Assembly (NCBI GenBank): GCA_958450365.1 | Contig: CAUEEP010000740.1 | Span: 186,001 to 250,000, forward strand | Source of the DNA: Mesorhabditis belari | Taxonomy: Eukaryota; Nematoda; Chromadorea; Rhabditida; Rhabditidae | Reading direction: 5' to 3' | DNA: 64,000 nt | Shown here: piece after piece, positions 54,379-64,000 of the stretch | Position numbering within the stretch: the stretch's first letter is position 1 | Layout: the number at the start of each line of letters is the position of its first letter | Made by a program: the position numbers and the translations under genes | The notes under the pieces: generated by a model | Seen by the model: the letters and a program-made list of their open reading frames with translations, nothing else | Told to the model about the DNA's origin: nothing | Database searches by the model: none

Positions 54379-56819
54379 TTAACGATCGGCACTCTTCATG
54401 TTGTCCGCCGCCTCCTCGGTCTTCATGCGATCTAAAGTTGGTATTTACTTAATAGTACTTATTTATTGACATGAACTTTAATAAAAAGCATAGTAAATAA
54501 ACGTTAAAGTAATACCTGGTGCTTGATCAAGTGTGTCTTCTTCTGCGCAACCCTCCTCATAGTTATTCACGCTGGTCTCAGTGAACACTGACTCGTCAAC
54601 ATCTCTGTTCGTATCGTTGTCTCCTCCCTATAAATGGAATTTACCAGTGCAAACCATATTAGCCTACCCTATCTTTTTCAGCAGCATCCTTGATAGACAA
54701 GTCCAGCTTATCCTTGCTTTGCTTTTTCTCGTTTTTGCTGATTTTGTCCCAATCGTAGTCATCAGTCCTAAAAATTCAAATAAGAAAAAATTGTGAGTAC
54801 AAACATTTTCACGTTTAGATCCTTGATGTTTTTGGCAAGAGCAGTCCGAATCTTTTCGTATGGAGGAGTGTCAGTATAGTTGAGTTTCTTCAACATTGAA
54901 ATCCATTCAGCAAATGAGCTTGGGCAGTCCTAAATGGGATGTTTTCTTTGAAATAAAATTTTCTCTAACCTTCATCAAAACAGCGTCGGAAGTTCTTTGC
55001 TTACATTTTGCAGAATCAACTCGTGCCAATCCTTTCCATGGAAGTGTTCCAGTCTACAGAATGAACAAGTCAAGATGAGTTTATCGAAAGTAAACCGTTG
55101 TTTCGATCATTGTGTAGAGGAGTCCATAAAGATCATCGTGACGTCCCTGTTCTTTTCCCGCATGCACATTCACCGAGCAGTAACGAACGGTGCCACGAAA
55201 AGATACCTAAACAAATAATATTCTTAAAAGCTCAAAAAATCTCACCAACCCTGGCCCTTGGCTCGCGAAGCCTCAAACGACCAACTTTGTCAGGCAACAT
55301 AATTTGGCGACATAATCCGAAATCAAACAGAACAAGGATTTTCTTAAATTAAATTAAGTTGCGAAAATCAAAAATGTACACCTTATTCTTTATGCCAATC
55401 GCAAAATTGCACGGTTTTACATCACCTAAAATTTATTTCCATTTAACCTCATATTTCCGCATAAAAAATATCCTTGTTCGGATTTTTTCAAGCAAAACAT
55501 ACGATGAACAAAGCCGGTTTTATGTAAGTCTTCAAGTGCCTATAACAATGAGATTAGGAATCCCACGAGCCAAGTTAACTTCAACAAACCTGAACTCCTT
55601 GGAGTGAAAGACGAAGAGTCGTGCCATGTGATACCTTTCTTCCGGGACATTTGCGACGATTGTCCACAAGATCTTTACCCAACAGCGACATGATCATGTA
55701 ACTAAAATTTTTCATGAAAGAGAAAGATTGGGTTGGTGAATTGAAAACTGCGGGCTATTGTCATATGTAACAGTTTGAGCACTTTCTTCACAAGAAACCC
55801 ATTTTGGTGTCAATGGAAAAGTTGTAGAGAATCAAAAATGAAGCTTATATCCAAATTTTCAGAACAATTCAAAAGCTGGTTTTCAAGAAATACCAAATTT
55901 ACGAATTTTCACAAAACTTGCATTTTAAGCGAAACTACTAAGTGTATCTTTTTGGAAATTTGGCTATAAGCCTAATTTTTGATTCTCTACAACTTTTCTA
56001 TTGACATCAAAATGGGTTTCTTTTGAAGAAAGTGCTCAAACTGGGACATCTCCAGTCCTCGATTTTTGAGTCTCACACTTGTCTCACACACAAACCAAAA
56101 TCCTACTACGAAAGAGGAATCCGCAAATTGCCTGTCAAATGGGCAGAAGTCGTCAATAATAATGGAAATTATTTCGAATGAATTTATGGTTTTATGTCGA
56201 ATAAATTTTAGTTCTAAGTCCCGCAGTTTTCAATTCACCAACCTAATAGATAACTTTTTACCTGTAATTTCCTTGGGTTCCCGATGCGATGAATTTCGAA
56301 ATGTGCTTGCTGAATTGCATCTTCTTTAGCACGTACATCTAAAAGAGAAGTTATTTCTATATACGCAAGTTTCTATATTTCTATTTTATATATGTACGCA
56401 TAAAAGAATGACCTCCATCCTCAGAATTTCCTCGTCTTTCGATTTCTGATGAGGCTCAACTTTCATTGCGTAACGACTCTAAACAATAATTTTGTAAAAG
56501 CAATTTCTTTAGCAAAGGTGTTACAAGATAAAACCCTCACCGGATTTCCCTGTATCGTTTCCACCAACCATACCGAACCACAGCTCCCTTCGCCTAACTT
56601 CTTGCGCACAATGAAACTTAAAAGAAGCGATGATACAATAAAACAAAAATTAAGCCACGAATTTGAGCTTGAGATAGCAATCAGAACTTAATTTTTACTT
56701 AAAACTGATGAATTTTCTTCAAATTTAAAAACGTGGCCTTGGTAAAATTTAATGAAAATCTACCTTCCGGTCACTTTGTCTCCGATGTTGATATTTGCTA
56801 CTGGGTCCTTTGTCGTCAT
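54379..56819 (-). CDS. CK1/TTBK-family protein kinase
   Basis: About fourteen minus-strand exons give a protein of about 380 residues. The start ATG at 56819 is followed by [16 protein letters not shown]. The P-loop GEGSCGSV lies in exon 56540-56616. The ATP-binding Lys is in [20 protein letters not shown], typical of the CK1/TTBK group, starts the exon at about 55593-55703. [14 protein letters not shown] (catalytic loop, about 55400-55530) and FDFGLCRQ (DFG, about 55310-55330) follow, then FRGTVRYCS and [20 protein letters not shown]. The Glu/Asp-rich tail ends DNMKSADR, with TAA at 54379. Nematodes have a large expansion of this kinase group, often sperm-associated; substrate unknown. Key catalytic residues are present. 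An intron holds a 270-bp foldback. Confidence 0.85.
55772..56043. repeat. foldback element in kinase intron
   Basis: AGTTTGAGCACTTTCTTCAC...CCCATTTTGGTGTCAATGGA on the left is mirrored by TTGACATCAAAATGGGTTTC...GAAAGTGCTCAAACT on the right. The arms are about 85-100 bases, with a central region of about 80. No ORF. Confidence 0.8.
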
Positions 56820-56977
56820 TTGATCGAATAACCAAAAAAACAAATTCAAAGTAGCGATCCGAAAGCGGGGACGAGAAGAAAATGATTTTATTTTTGCGGA
56901 AAGCGCCGACAATTGGCTTGTATGCAAATTTTGGAAAGAGGACATTTATTCAAATTTTCTTGTTAAATGCAAATTTC

Positions 56978-59212
56978 TTAGACGTTGCTGTTTTTCATTC
57001 TCTCCTCGTACTTCACGTATCGCTCGGAGTTGACGATTTTCATCCCGGGTAGGCCATAGTTTTGCCTCACTGAAAGCCTTATTGAGTGCTTGGTTATTGG
57101 CTAACTGACCCTGGCAAGCGTCCTTGCATCCCGGGTAGCTGTTGACAGCCTGAATACGGAAAGACTCACATCCATAGTACCTGCAACAGTTGGTAATTTT
57201 TTAAATTTGTTATCTTTGAGTTTTAATTGTTACTTCACTTGACTCACATGATCTCATCGTGGCAAAATCGGAAGGCATTCTCGTAACAAGATAATCCGGT
57301 CTTGAAGTACTCGCAAGTCTGAAGGGAGCTATGTTAGCTTAAGCTTTAATCATTTTATTCACCCTATCCGGATTTCCTCGTGAATTGATGAAGAAAGTGT
57401 TGACACAACCCGTGAGCGTCGAATTCTGATTTTGGTACGCCGATTGCACACACGCCCAGTTGTCGATAGCGGCTGGAAGAGGTACAGATACAAGCGCATA
57501 TCAAAATCAAAGCAAAAAAGCAAAAATATCGGGAGCGAACTTCTCGTAAACGCACTTTTCCTACAATTATGACCCGAATACGGTTTCTTTTTGAATGATC
57601 AACAGTAGTACAACAGTTGCAATGCAAGTGAAATTAGAGGAGCACTGATAATCATTTTTATCATCTAAACTAAACGATAGCTATCCATAACGATTCAAAT
57701 GGTTTCTAATGATTACTTGAAGGTATGGGTAGGTTGTGATGTCGCTTTAGGACTGATGCTATTACCTTTAAGGACGGCTACCAGTACGAATCGATAAGGG
57801 ATGGGTAGGGACACTGACTCTCCATACATGTGTCCGATAGTTCGGTTTGACATCAGTTTTTGATCACTGGTATACCGTATTTTCCCTCATAGTAGTGTAT
57901 TCCGTCGAGCCGAGTTGATGAGTTGATGACTTTACAGTTTCCACGTTTTCACAAGAAGCTCAACACTCAAATCCCCCACAAGATCTCATCGTCAGCTACA
58001 TTTTCCGACCCCATATCGATAGGTTCTGATAAGCGGTTTTCGAGATTTCGAGTAATTTAGGCAAAGCTTAGAGTGCAGTGCAGGGAAAATACAGTAATCT
58101 ATTACTTACGATAGAAACCGGCTCCACATTGGTATGAGACTTGCGCCATCACACCCACATATTGTTGAGCGTCAAGAGGGGAAACGACAGTGTTGTTGAT
58201 CGTGAGAAGCCTGGAAATTCTTCTTCTTCGTCAATAATTTTAAAGTTTAACGAACCAAATAGGATCAAAACACTCTCGATAAGTGAAGCCATCATTGTAG
58301 AGACAAAACATGAAAAGATTGTAGGCACTGAAGATAGTTTTCTTTTTTTATTTCTGCTTAACTTACTTGCACACGCCGACCAATCCCTGTTTCCCGTTCA
58401 AACCGTTAATGTAAGCATTCTAAAAAAATAGAAAATTGCTAATTTTCTTTACTTTTATCATACTTGAATAGCGGTTTGTAGTTGAAGGGGTTTCGTCCAA
58501 TCAAGGGTCACATTTACACCGATATCTTTCGCAAAAGCTTGCTGGCACATGTCAAATTTGACTGCATCACAAACGGCCTCCGCACCGCCTAAAAAGCATA
58601 CAATTTATATCTGAATTGCAATAAATTCGGTCAACAAGAAACATCTTGTTAAACTTTCTCTAATACTTTTAATACTTAACTAGCGCATTAAGTGAACTTT
58701 AAGACTTAAGATTAAGAATTTCTTGAACAGAATGTATACTCTTTCTTTTTTCCTTTCTCTTCCCCCTTGTGTTTCTTCTTTTTCTGACAAGAAGATAGCT
58801 CAGTGTTTAGAGCGTCTACTCGGAAAATAAAAAGTTCGAGGGTTCAATCCCCTCTCCGGAAATATTTCTTTTCCATTCCTTACTTTACTTTAGTACTATA
58901 GTCTAGGATAGTACCATAATCGAGCTTCTAATAAAAAAGCTATCCAGAACTTTGAAGCATCTTGACAATAACAAGTACAAGCTAAAACAAAAACAGTTTG
59001 AGGGCATACTGTGACTAGATAAAAAAGGCTACAGCTACCGTATAGCAGCTAGTAGTTGGCGTACAGCTACCGTACAGCAGCTGGCGTACAAGCGCTTTGC
59101 TGAGCCTAAGCCAATATGCCGATATTAGATTGATTGTCTTTAATTTTTGTATGCAAATTTCTTAGAACCCACCAAAAATAGCGGCCAGAAGGAGTACTGT
59201 GGTGAGGAGCAT
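56978..59212 (-). CDS. secreted Cys-rich protein, family member 3
   Basis: Minus-strand exons: 59198-59212 upward (MLLTTVLLLAAIFGG, signal peptide), about 58466-58592 (DAVKFDMCQQAFAKDIGVNV), about 58368-58420 (GKQGLVGVC), about 58254-58322 (NLFMFCLYNDGFTYRECF), about 58110-58210 (MAQVSYQCGAGFY), about 57374-57472 (WACVQSAYQNQNSTLTGCVN), about 57250-57320 (CEYFKTGLSCYENAFRFCHD), about 57113-57180 (YYGCESFRIQAVNSYPGCKD), then a last exon ending ERYVKYEERMKNSNV and TAA at 56978. The joins shown are in phase. The family signature (QCGAG, Y-x-x-C-E) is present. Two large introns hold a tRNA-like sequence (58797) and unremarkable AT-rich DNA. Function unknown. Confidence 0.78.
58797..58863 (+). tRNA. 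tRNA-like sequence in intron of Cys-rich gene 3
   Basis: GATAGCTCAGTGTTTAGAGC is a good D-arm/A-box, and CGAGGGTTCAATCCCCTCTC a good T-arm/B-box. The anticodon stem (TCTAC against ATAAA) does not pair and the acceptor (AAGAAGA/CTCCGGA) is poor. It is antisense to the host gene. Probably a tRNA pseudogene or SINE head. Confidence 0.5.
59020..59090. repeat. short tandem/inverted CTACCGTA motif
   Basis: GCTACAGCTACCGTATAGCA, then TACAGCTACCGTACAGCAGC: the unit AGCTACCGTA-AGCAGCT repeats within 60 bases in the first intron of the Cys-rich gene 3. Confidence 0.5.
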
Positions 59213-59564
59213 CGAGCCGAGAATTGATGGGCAATAAATTCTCAATTCTTTCCTTTTTCAGAAAAAGAGAAGGGGGACCACGTCAGGGTTTTCTTTTTCT
59301 TTAGTCTCTTCACCAAATCCCTTATCATAGCCACGACTTCTGTGTGTAAGAAAGGAGGGGAGTAGTGGGGTGGAATCCTCGAGTATCCCAACAGATGCGT
59401 ACACTCTCACCGGATTTTCCCCCAAGATTTTCTAGAAAATCGATAGCAAAATTGTTGATCAAGATCAAGCTGTATAAAAACGTGTAAGCCTCAGCTTTAG
59501 ACTGTGTTCCTTTTGCTTAAGACATTCTCTAAAATGTGAATTTGTAAAAGGTTACCGTACTCAG

Positions 59565-59670
59565 GGCGACGAGTCACTTTCTGCATTTTAACACAAAATG
59601 CTTCTGTTTTCAAAAATGTGAAAGAAATTCACAAACAATAGTTTTGCTAAAAAGCAGAAAGTTCCTCGTT
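59565..59670. repeat. foldback element, same family as 52899 and 61618
   Basis: GAGTCACTTTCTGCATTTTA on the left pairs with GCAGAAAGTTCCTCG on the right. The inner parts AATGTGAAAGAAATTCACA pair as well. It lies upstream (5') of Cys-rich gene 3. Confidence 0.6.
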
Positions 59671-60173
59671 GTTCATGTCTACCGGGAAAAACCGACGGTA
59701 AACTAAAAATAAGAGCATTAATCAAAAGACTATACAAAAGCAGCATTAACCAAAAGACTTCGTGAGCTGTAGTACTCTATAACCTCAACACACTATTGAT
59801 TTAGTGTTTTTTGTTTGAGAGAGTACAATGTACGATGTACGATAGCTTTATTTGTTTCAGAATTTACAAAAATTACAAATTTTATGATTCGACTATGGAT
59901 CGAAACAAATATTTCCCAAATCCCCGTTTTGTTTTTTCTTTCGAAAGCTCTATTTCCCCGTGAAGCAACGATGTAAAGGGAAAAAAAAGGCTTATCTCTG
60001 AAATGACAATGCGTAATTCTCACTCCCGATTCCCTCTTTGAAAAGACAACGCCCTGCTTACAACTACTCAAAAAAATATTCTGATTTTTTGGAGTTTTCT
60101 GTAAAAAGATTACAATGTTATCAGTGTTTATTCGTGTAAAAAAAAAGGAACAGTTAAGGTAATCAAAAAGAAT

Positions 60174-62193
60174 TTATCCGTGATTCACATTACATCGTAG
60201 ACCATAGCAGGTTGGGTCGAAGGCGACCCGGAACTCCTCACAACCCCACCAACCGGCCTGCAAAAATTATTAATAATTGATTTTCTAATGACCAAGTTTT
60301 CTAAAAGTTTCAAAAGTTTTCAGTAACCAATATCTGTACTCAGACATGTTAACACCGCCTCTTTTTTGGTCCGTTTGCCGTTGGCAATCTGTATATTTTG
60401 CTCATATCTTAGCCGGGTTTGTTTGAAAAACGTTGAATTTGCTTTCATTTAACTCAAAATCAAATTTTCTATACGAGGGCTAAGATACGAGCAAAATTTG
60501 TAGATTGCAAACGGCAAACAGGCCGAAAAAGGACCGGACTCACTTCCGCGGTAGTGCATCCACTTTGGTAGGCGGCATTGAGGCATTGATCGGCTTGATC
60601 AACGGCGCTAAATTTTTCAATTATAGAAATTTACATTTACAAAACAAAGAGCTGTTAAGATGACAGGATCTAGTAAATTACTATGAATTAATAGCTAGAG
60701 ATTTGAACTGGAAATGAATACCATCCATCCCTAATTTCACTCAAACTTTCCCCATGCTTTCCCCTTTTCTAGAGTCTAACGTATCTAGAAATTGTCAAAG
60801 AAAGAATTTTTTCTTTATTTATCTTTCTAAAAAACAAACTTGCAAAGTTGACCGGGTTGTTGAGCAGTCTGATTGAAAGTCTGAGCACAAGCAAGCACGC
60901 TGTTTGTGGTGGCAAGTGAAGTGAAGCAATAGTAATCCTTCATCACTTCTGAAATCAATTTTTACTGAATGAAGTTCTTTTCACGTGCTCAAAAATACAA
61001 TCGCGTCCTTTCTACTATACTTGTTTTTTGTCAAAGATCATAAAAGAACTTTAGAAAAGAGGAAGCAAGCGCACCAGAAAGTGTGTTTAGATTTTTGAGC
61101 ACAAAATGCACCAGCTATTTGGTATTCAATCGCAAATTTCTAACCCTCGAAGCCAGCATTGCACATGAACTGCAATTGCAGATAGATTTGCACATATTCA
61201 AAAGCCTAAAAAACTTTCAATTAGTTGTTTTCATTGAAATCATTCAAACCTCATTAAAATCAGCGTTTTTCAGTCGAATCAATCTGTACAAATCCATACA
61301 ATCATAGTAAGAAGTGCCAAGACATTGATAGAAACGAGTGTTGTCACTAGAAAAGATTTTATATTGAAAATCGGATGAATTCTTACTTGCAAACGGACAC
61401 CACTTGAGTGACATTTGTGGCGAGCACTTTGTTCAATGCCTGAATTTGTTTGATCTTTGTTTGGATCTTAATTCAGTGCATAGCAAACAACCCTTACCGC
61501 AGCTTACCATTACTTACTGTAATTTATTACAATCTTCTTAAAGTCTTACTGTAATTTATTAAGGTAATTTTAAGTTAAGATCTTTCTAAAGTCTTCCTGT
61601 AGCTTATACTTGACCAACAGATCACTTTCTGCCTTTTACCAAACAGCAATTGTTTTCCAAAGTGTGAATCTGAAAGGAACTTCACACTTTAGAAATCAAA
61701 GATCGTTTGCTAAAATGCAGAAAGTCAACAAATCCTTCCTTACATCGGCGAGCTTGTCCGCTTGTCGCCAAGTGAGTGTCGGGTCGATACCGAGAGCAGC
61801 ATTGAAGTTGTACTGAAATTTTACAAAGGATATGAAAATCTATGCTTTGATTTTCTTGTAAATATTTAATACTGTAAATACTTAATAATTTTTAACTTAT
61901 ATCTTAAAATGCCCACTTGACAGGCATTCCAATTCGTATCAATGCATGAGGTGACAATGATCGCATCCTCATTCGGTTTTGGAGGAGCCAACATTCCCGG
62001 TAGCTTTCTCGACATATCAGCGATCTGAAATGACAATTTTTTTAAATGGAAAATCAATTACCCTACTGTATATTTAAAATTTCACAAAATTTCTTACAAG
62101 ACTGATATCCTCATCTCTTAAACGGATTTGCCCGCCGGGAAGAAAACCGCTCGCAATGGTTACAACTACCGCCAAAAGAAGAACGGTTTTCAT
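60174..62193 (-). CDS. secreted Cys-rich protein, family member 4
   Basis: Minus-strand exons: 62099-62193 (MKTVLLLAVVVTIASG signal peptide), about 61905-62024 (SCIDTNWNACQVGIL), about 61743-61812 (YNFNAALGIDPTLTW), about 61387-61440 (NKVLATNVTQVVSVC), about 61250-61348 (FYQCLGTSYYDCMDLYRLIR), about 61145-61205 (QLQFMCNAGFE), about 60842-60948 (YYCFTSLATTNSVLACAQTF), about 60545-60608 (QADQCLNAAYQSGCTTAE) and 60174-60257 (GWWGCEEFRVAFDPTCYGLR, then TAA). Borders and phases are good. It is the closest neighbour of members 3 and 5, and the three run in tandem on the same strand. The ATG lies two bases after TTTTTAG, a likely trans-splice site. Function unknown; secreted. Confidence 0.8.
60359..60537. 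repeat. foldback element in intron of Cys-rich gene 4
   Basis: TTTTTTGGTCCGTTTGCCGT...TTTTGCTCATATCTTAGCC on the left is mirrored by GGGCTAAGATACGAGCAAAA...AACGGCAAACAGGCC on the right, with arms of about 65 bases. No ORF. Confidence 0.7.
61618..61728. repeat. foldback element in intron of Cys-rich gene 4
   Basis: ATCACTTTCTGCCTTTTACC...CAAAGTGTGAA on the left is mirrored by TTCACACTTTAG...TTTGCTAAAATGCAGAAAGT on the right. It shares sequence with the foldbacks at 52899 and 59565. Confidence 0.7.
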
Positions 62194-63195
62194 TCCTAAA
62201 AAAGGCGATGAATAGTTCTCTTAATTTCTAAAAGTTCTAAAAGACATCTATTATACAAAACTATCGTAATCGTTCATCAATTTTCATTTAATTAGCCCAA
62301 TTTTGATCGAATTTTTGTCTCATTCTCAAGGCTCAACTAAGGCTCTTTTTGCCGAACGCTCCACAATCCCGAACGAACAAATGGCTACCAAAATTGGGCT
62401 CATTTAAATGAAAGCTGACTTTTTGAGTACAATAGTTTTCTAAAAAAGATGAATTTTAGTTAGAAAAATCATTAGTCGTGAGGAGCGCAATGAACAATAT
62501 TTCATAAAAACAAAACAAAAAATAACCACTTCGAAGGCAAGCTTGAAGCTGAGATGATTGGTTTTTAAAAGAAAAATCAAATCGGTTTTGTCAATTTGTC
62601 GGTATTGATTCATTTATTTAAAGTCAGATTTTTGTAGAAAGCTCTCCTTTTCCCAATCCCCCTCCCTTTTCCATATCACTGATCCATAAAATTGGACATT
62701 AAAATCTTTGCCACCAAGTTATTGCTTTCTTTTCTTTTCTTTTCCAATCATCTTTTTGTGTTTTTTTTCCCGAATCATGATCTCATTTGTAGTAATTTTT
62801 CAAAAAATATTTTAGGGACTTTCAGAAAAAAAAGTTTATTTTTTAAAAAGAAACGAGATGTGATTTTTAGTTTTCTTTGCCCATTCGCTTCTCGATTTGC
62901 CGTGCTCGTTTCGCCAAAAAGTTGAGTTTCTCTGGAAATATTTGATATGATTTTGAAATAGTTTTGTTATATTTTATAATGATATAATGATATAATGATA
63001 TATTTTTTAAATGAATCTAATTTTTAACCGCTCGAAATGTGTTGAGTATGCGCGAGTCGCTCCGAGTGAGTCATGGGCTTTTTGTCGGAGGATGAGGGGT
63101 CGGTCTGGAATTGCAATTGAAATGAATGTACTAGTTGAACTTGTAATTTTCTTAAAGTTTTGATTTATTAATATTGTTATATAAAATTTAACGTA
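62194..63195. other. intergenic spacer
   Basis: No exon series seen. It contains a short (ATGATATA)n tandem at about 62975-63003. The promoter of Cys-rich gene 4 (minus strand) should lie at the left end. Confidence 0.5.
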
Positions 63196-63446
63196 TCAAC
63201 GAGTTCCACAAGATCTCCGAAGGTGCTGAAGGTTCACTCTAAAGCTTTGCTGAGCAAACTTAAGATATTCCGTCAAATTTAGCTGCATTTTATGTAGCTG
63301 GACATACTTATTATAAAAAGGATAATAATTCTAATAAGGTAGCTCACCAAAGATGCGAAGAAATGGTGAAACTCGCAGACATTCACCGGACAAGATTGAT
63401 CGAGATTCAGCGAGATCCGCACTCGTTCGCACTCCCACCATGAAGC
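63196..63446 (-). CDS. secreted Cys-rich protein, family member 5, 3' end only
   Basis: The minus-strand exon at about 63350-63446 encodes SWWECERVRISLNLDQSCPV followed by NVCEFHHFFASL, the C-terminal W-W-x-C-E block of this family. A last small exon at about 63196-63240 (EPSAPSEILWNSL) ends in TGA. The rest of the gene lies to the right, beyond a mariner-like insertion in the next intron and outside the window. Confidence 0.65.
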
Positions 63447-63524
63447 CTAAAACAATTAGAATAATAAAAAAGTAGTTAAAGAAATATTACAATCATTGAC
63501 AGATCTGTAAGTACAGGGTGTTCA

Positions 63525-63572
63525 ATATAAATGTATTCAATATTCAATATTCAATATAATTCAATATACAGG
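63525..63572. repeat. ATTCAATAT tandem repeat
   Basis: Four to five copies of ATTCAATAT directly beside the left end of the mariner-like element at 63567. Confidence 0.7.
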
Positions 63573-63879
63573 GTGCGGCCAAAATATCCGGCGGAACGTA
63601 CTTTTTGCCATAATACTGCGAAAACTCATTTATTCACGCTTCTTTTTATGTTTATGCATTTTTTTATTCTTTTTTATATGTTTCAATTATTTTTTTTGAT
63701 AAATAAGTGATTTAGAAATGAAGCTGGGAAAAAGGAGGAAACTTTGAGATTTAACTGTTTTTATTTTGTTATTTGGACTGTTGTTGTTATTTTCAGTAAA
63801 ATTCTATAAAGCTTTTCTGCTAATTTTCTGAAGACCAGTCGGTCTTTTCATCGCCGGATATTTTGGCCGCACCCTGTAA
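63567..63879. mobile_element. mariner/Tc1-like MITE
   Basis: TACAGGGTGCGGCCAAAATA at the left and its exact reverse complement at the right define 27-base inverted repeats (continuing TCCGGCG), bounded by TA. The interior, about 260 bases, is AT-rich without an ORF. The CAGGGTG...CCAAAA end is typical of mariner-derived MITEs. It lies in an intron of Cys-rich gene 5. Confidence 0.85.
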
Positions 63880-64000
63880 TAAAGGAAACTTTTAAGTTTG
63901 AAGATTGTTTATGAAAAAAAATCATTAAGAAAGCATTGAATTACCGAGTTGGGATAGAATATGACATGCTTACTTGCTGTTTACTCAATTTGTTATGCAA

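Noticed and set aside
1..64000. CRISPR array, bacterial operon or phage features
   Set aside because: No regularly spaced identical repeats, no ribosome-binding-site spacing, and introns throughout; the DNA is animal.
1..64000. Spliced-leader RNA gene
   Set aside because: I looked for the conserved nematode SL1 sequence and did not see it on either strand, by eye only.

Overview
The window is genomic DNA from a free-living-type rhabditid nematode, not a bacterium. The evidence is AT-rich sequence, many short introns (about 40-60 bp) with GT...TTTCAG/TTTTAG borders, genes whose start codon lies 1-3 bases after a TTTAG acceptor (as in spliced-leader trans-splicing), nematode-type chemoreceptor and secreted Cys-rich families, Tc1/mariner, BEL/Pao and non-LTR elements, and many foldback elements. 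I cannot name the species. Exon structures were assembled by eye from splice sites and reading frames.

Left part (1-9.4 kb, + strand): the 3' part of a Mesh/SUSD2-like membrane protein (VWD, sushi, one TM, cytoplasmic tail), then an RBR-type (RING-IBR-RING) E3 ligase with C-terminal membrane segments.

Mosaic zone (9-19 kb): broken and duplicated pieces of well-known genes. These are topoisomerase II in two opposite-facing fragments, two tandem copies of a BUB1-like kinase end (one interrupted by a 363-residue ORF of unknown kind), a 380-bp repeat at 11.2 and 16.8 kb, and the 3' end of the RBR gene repeated again at 27.2 kb. Two small unidentified minus-strand genes follow.

19-28 kb: a PET117-like COX assembly gene; a proteasome rpn-7 gene with a 1652-bp Tc1-like transposon in its intron and four apparent frameshifts; a BEL/Pao pol remnant that folds back on itself; a 5'-truncated 7TM receptor; and the coiled-coil tail of USO1/p115.

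28-34 kb is almost gene-free and carries degenerate tRNA-like sequences. 34.7-40.7 kb is a large transcription-factor gene with three BED zinc fingers. 40.7-43.5 kb holds repeats, including a TIR-bounded insertion with a reverse-transcriptase fragment and half a tRNA.

Right part (43.5-64 kb): mostly intact genes. They are a small secreted Cys protein, sds-22 (PP1 regulatory subunit), a CK1/TTBK-type kinase, and five members of one secreted Cys-rich family (46.9, 53.1, 57-59.2, 60.2-62.2 and 63.2 kb), four of them on the minus strand. These gene introns and spacers hold at least eight foldback (palindromic) elements.

A general pattern is that nearly all recognisable genes left of 28 kb carry small indels while genes right of 34 kb read cleanly. 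Either the left half is a decaying, recombining region, or its consensus was poorly polished because it is duplicated.
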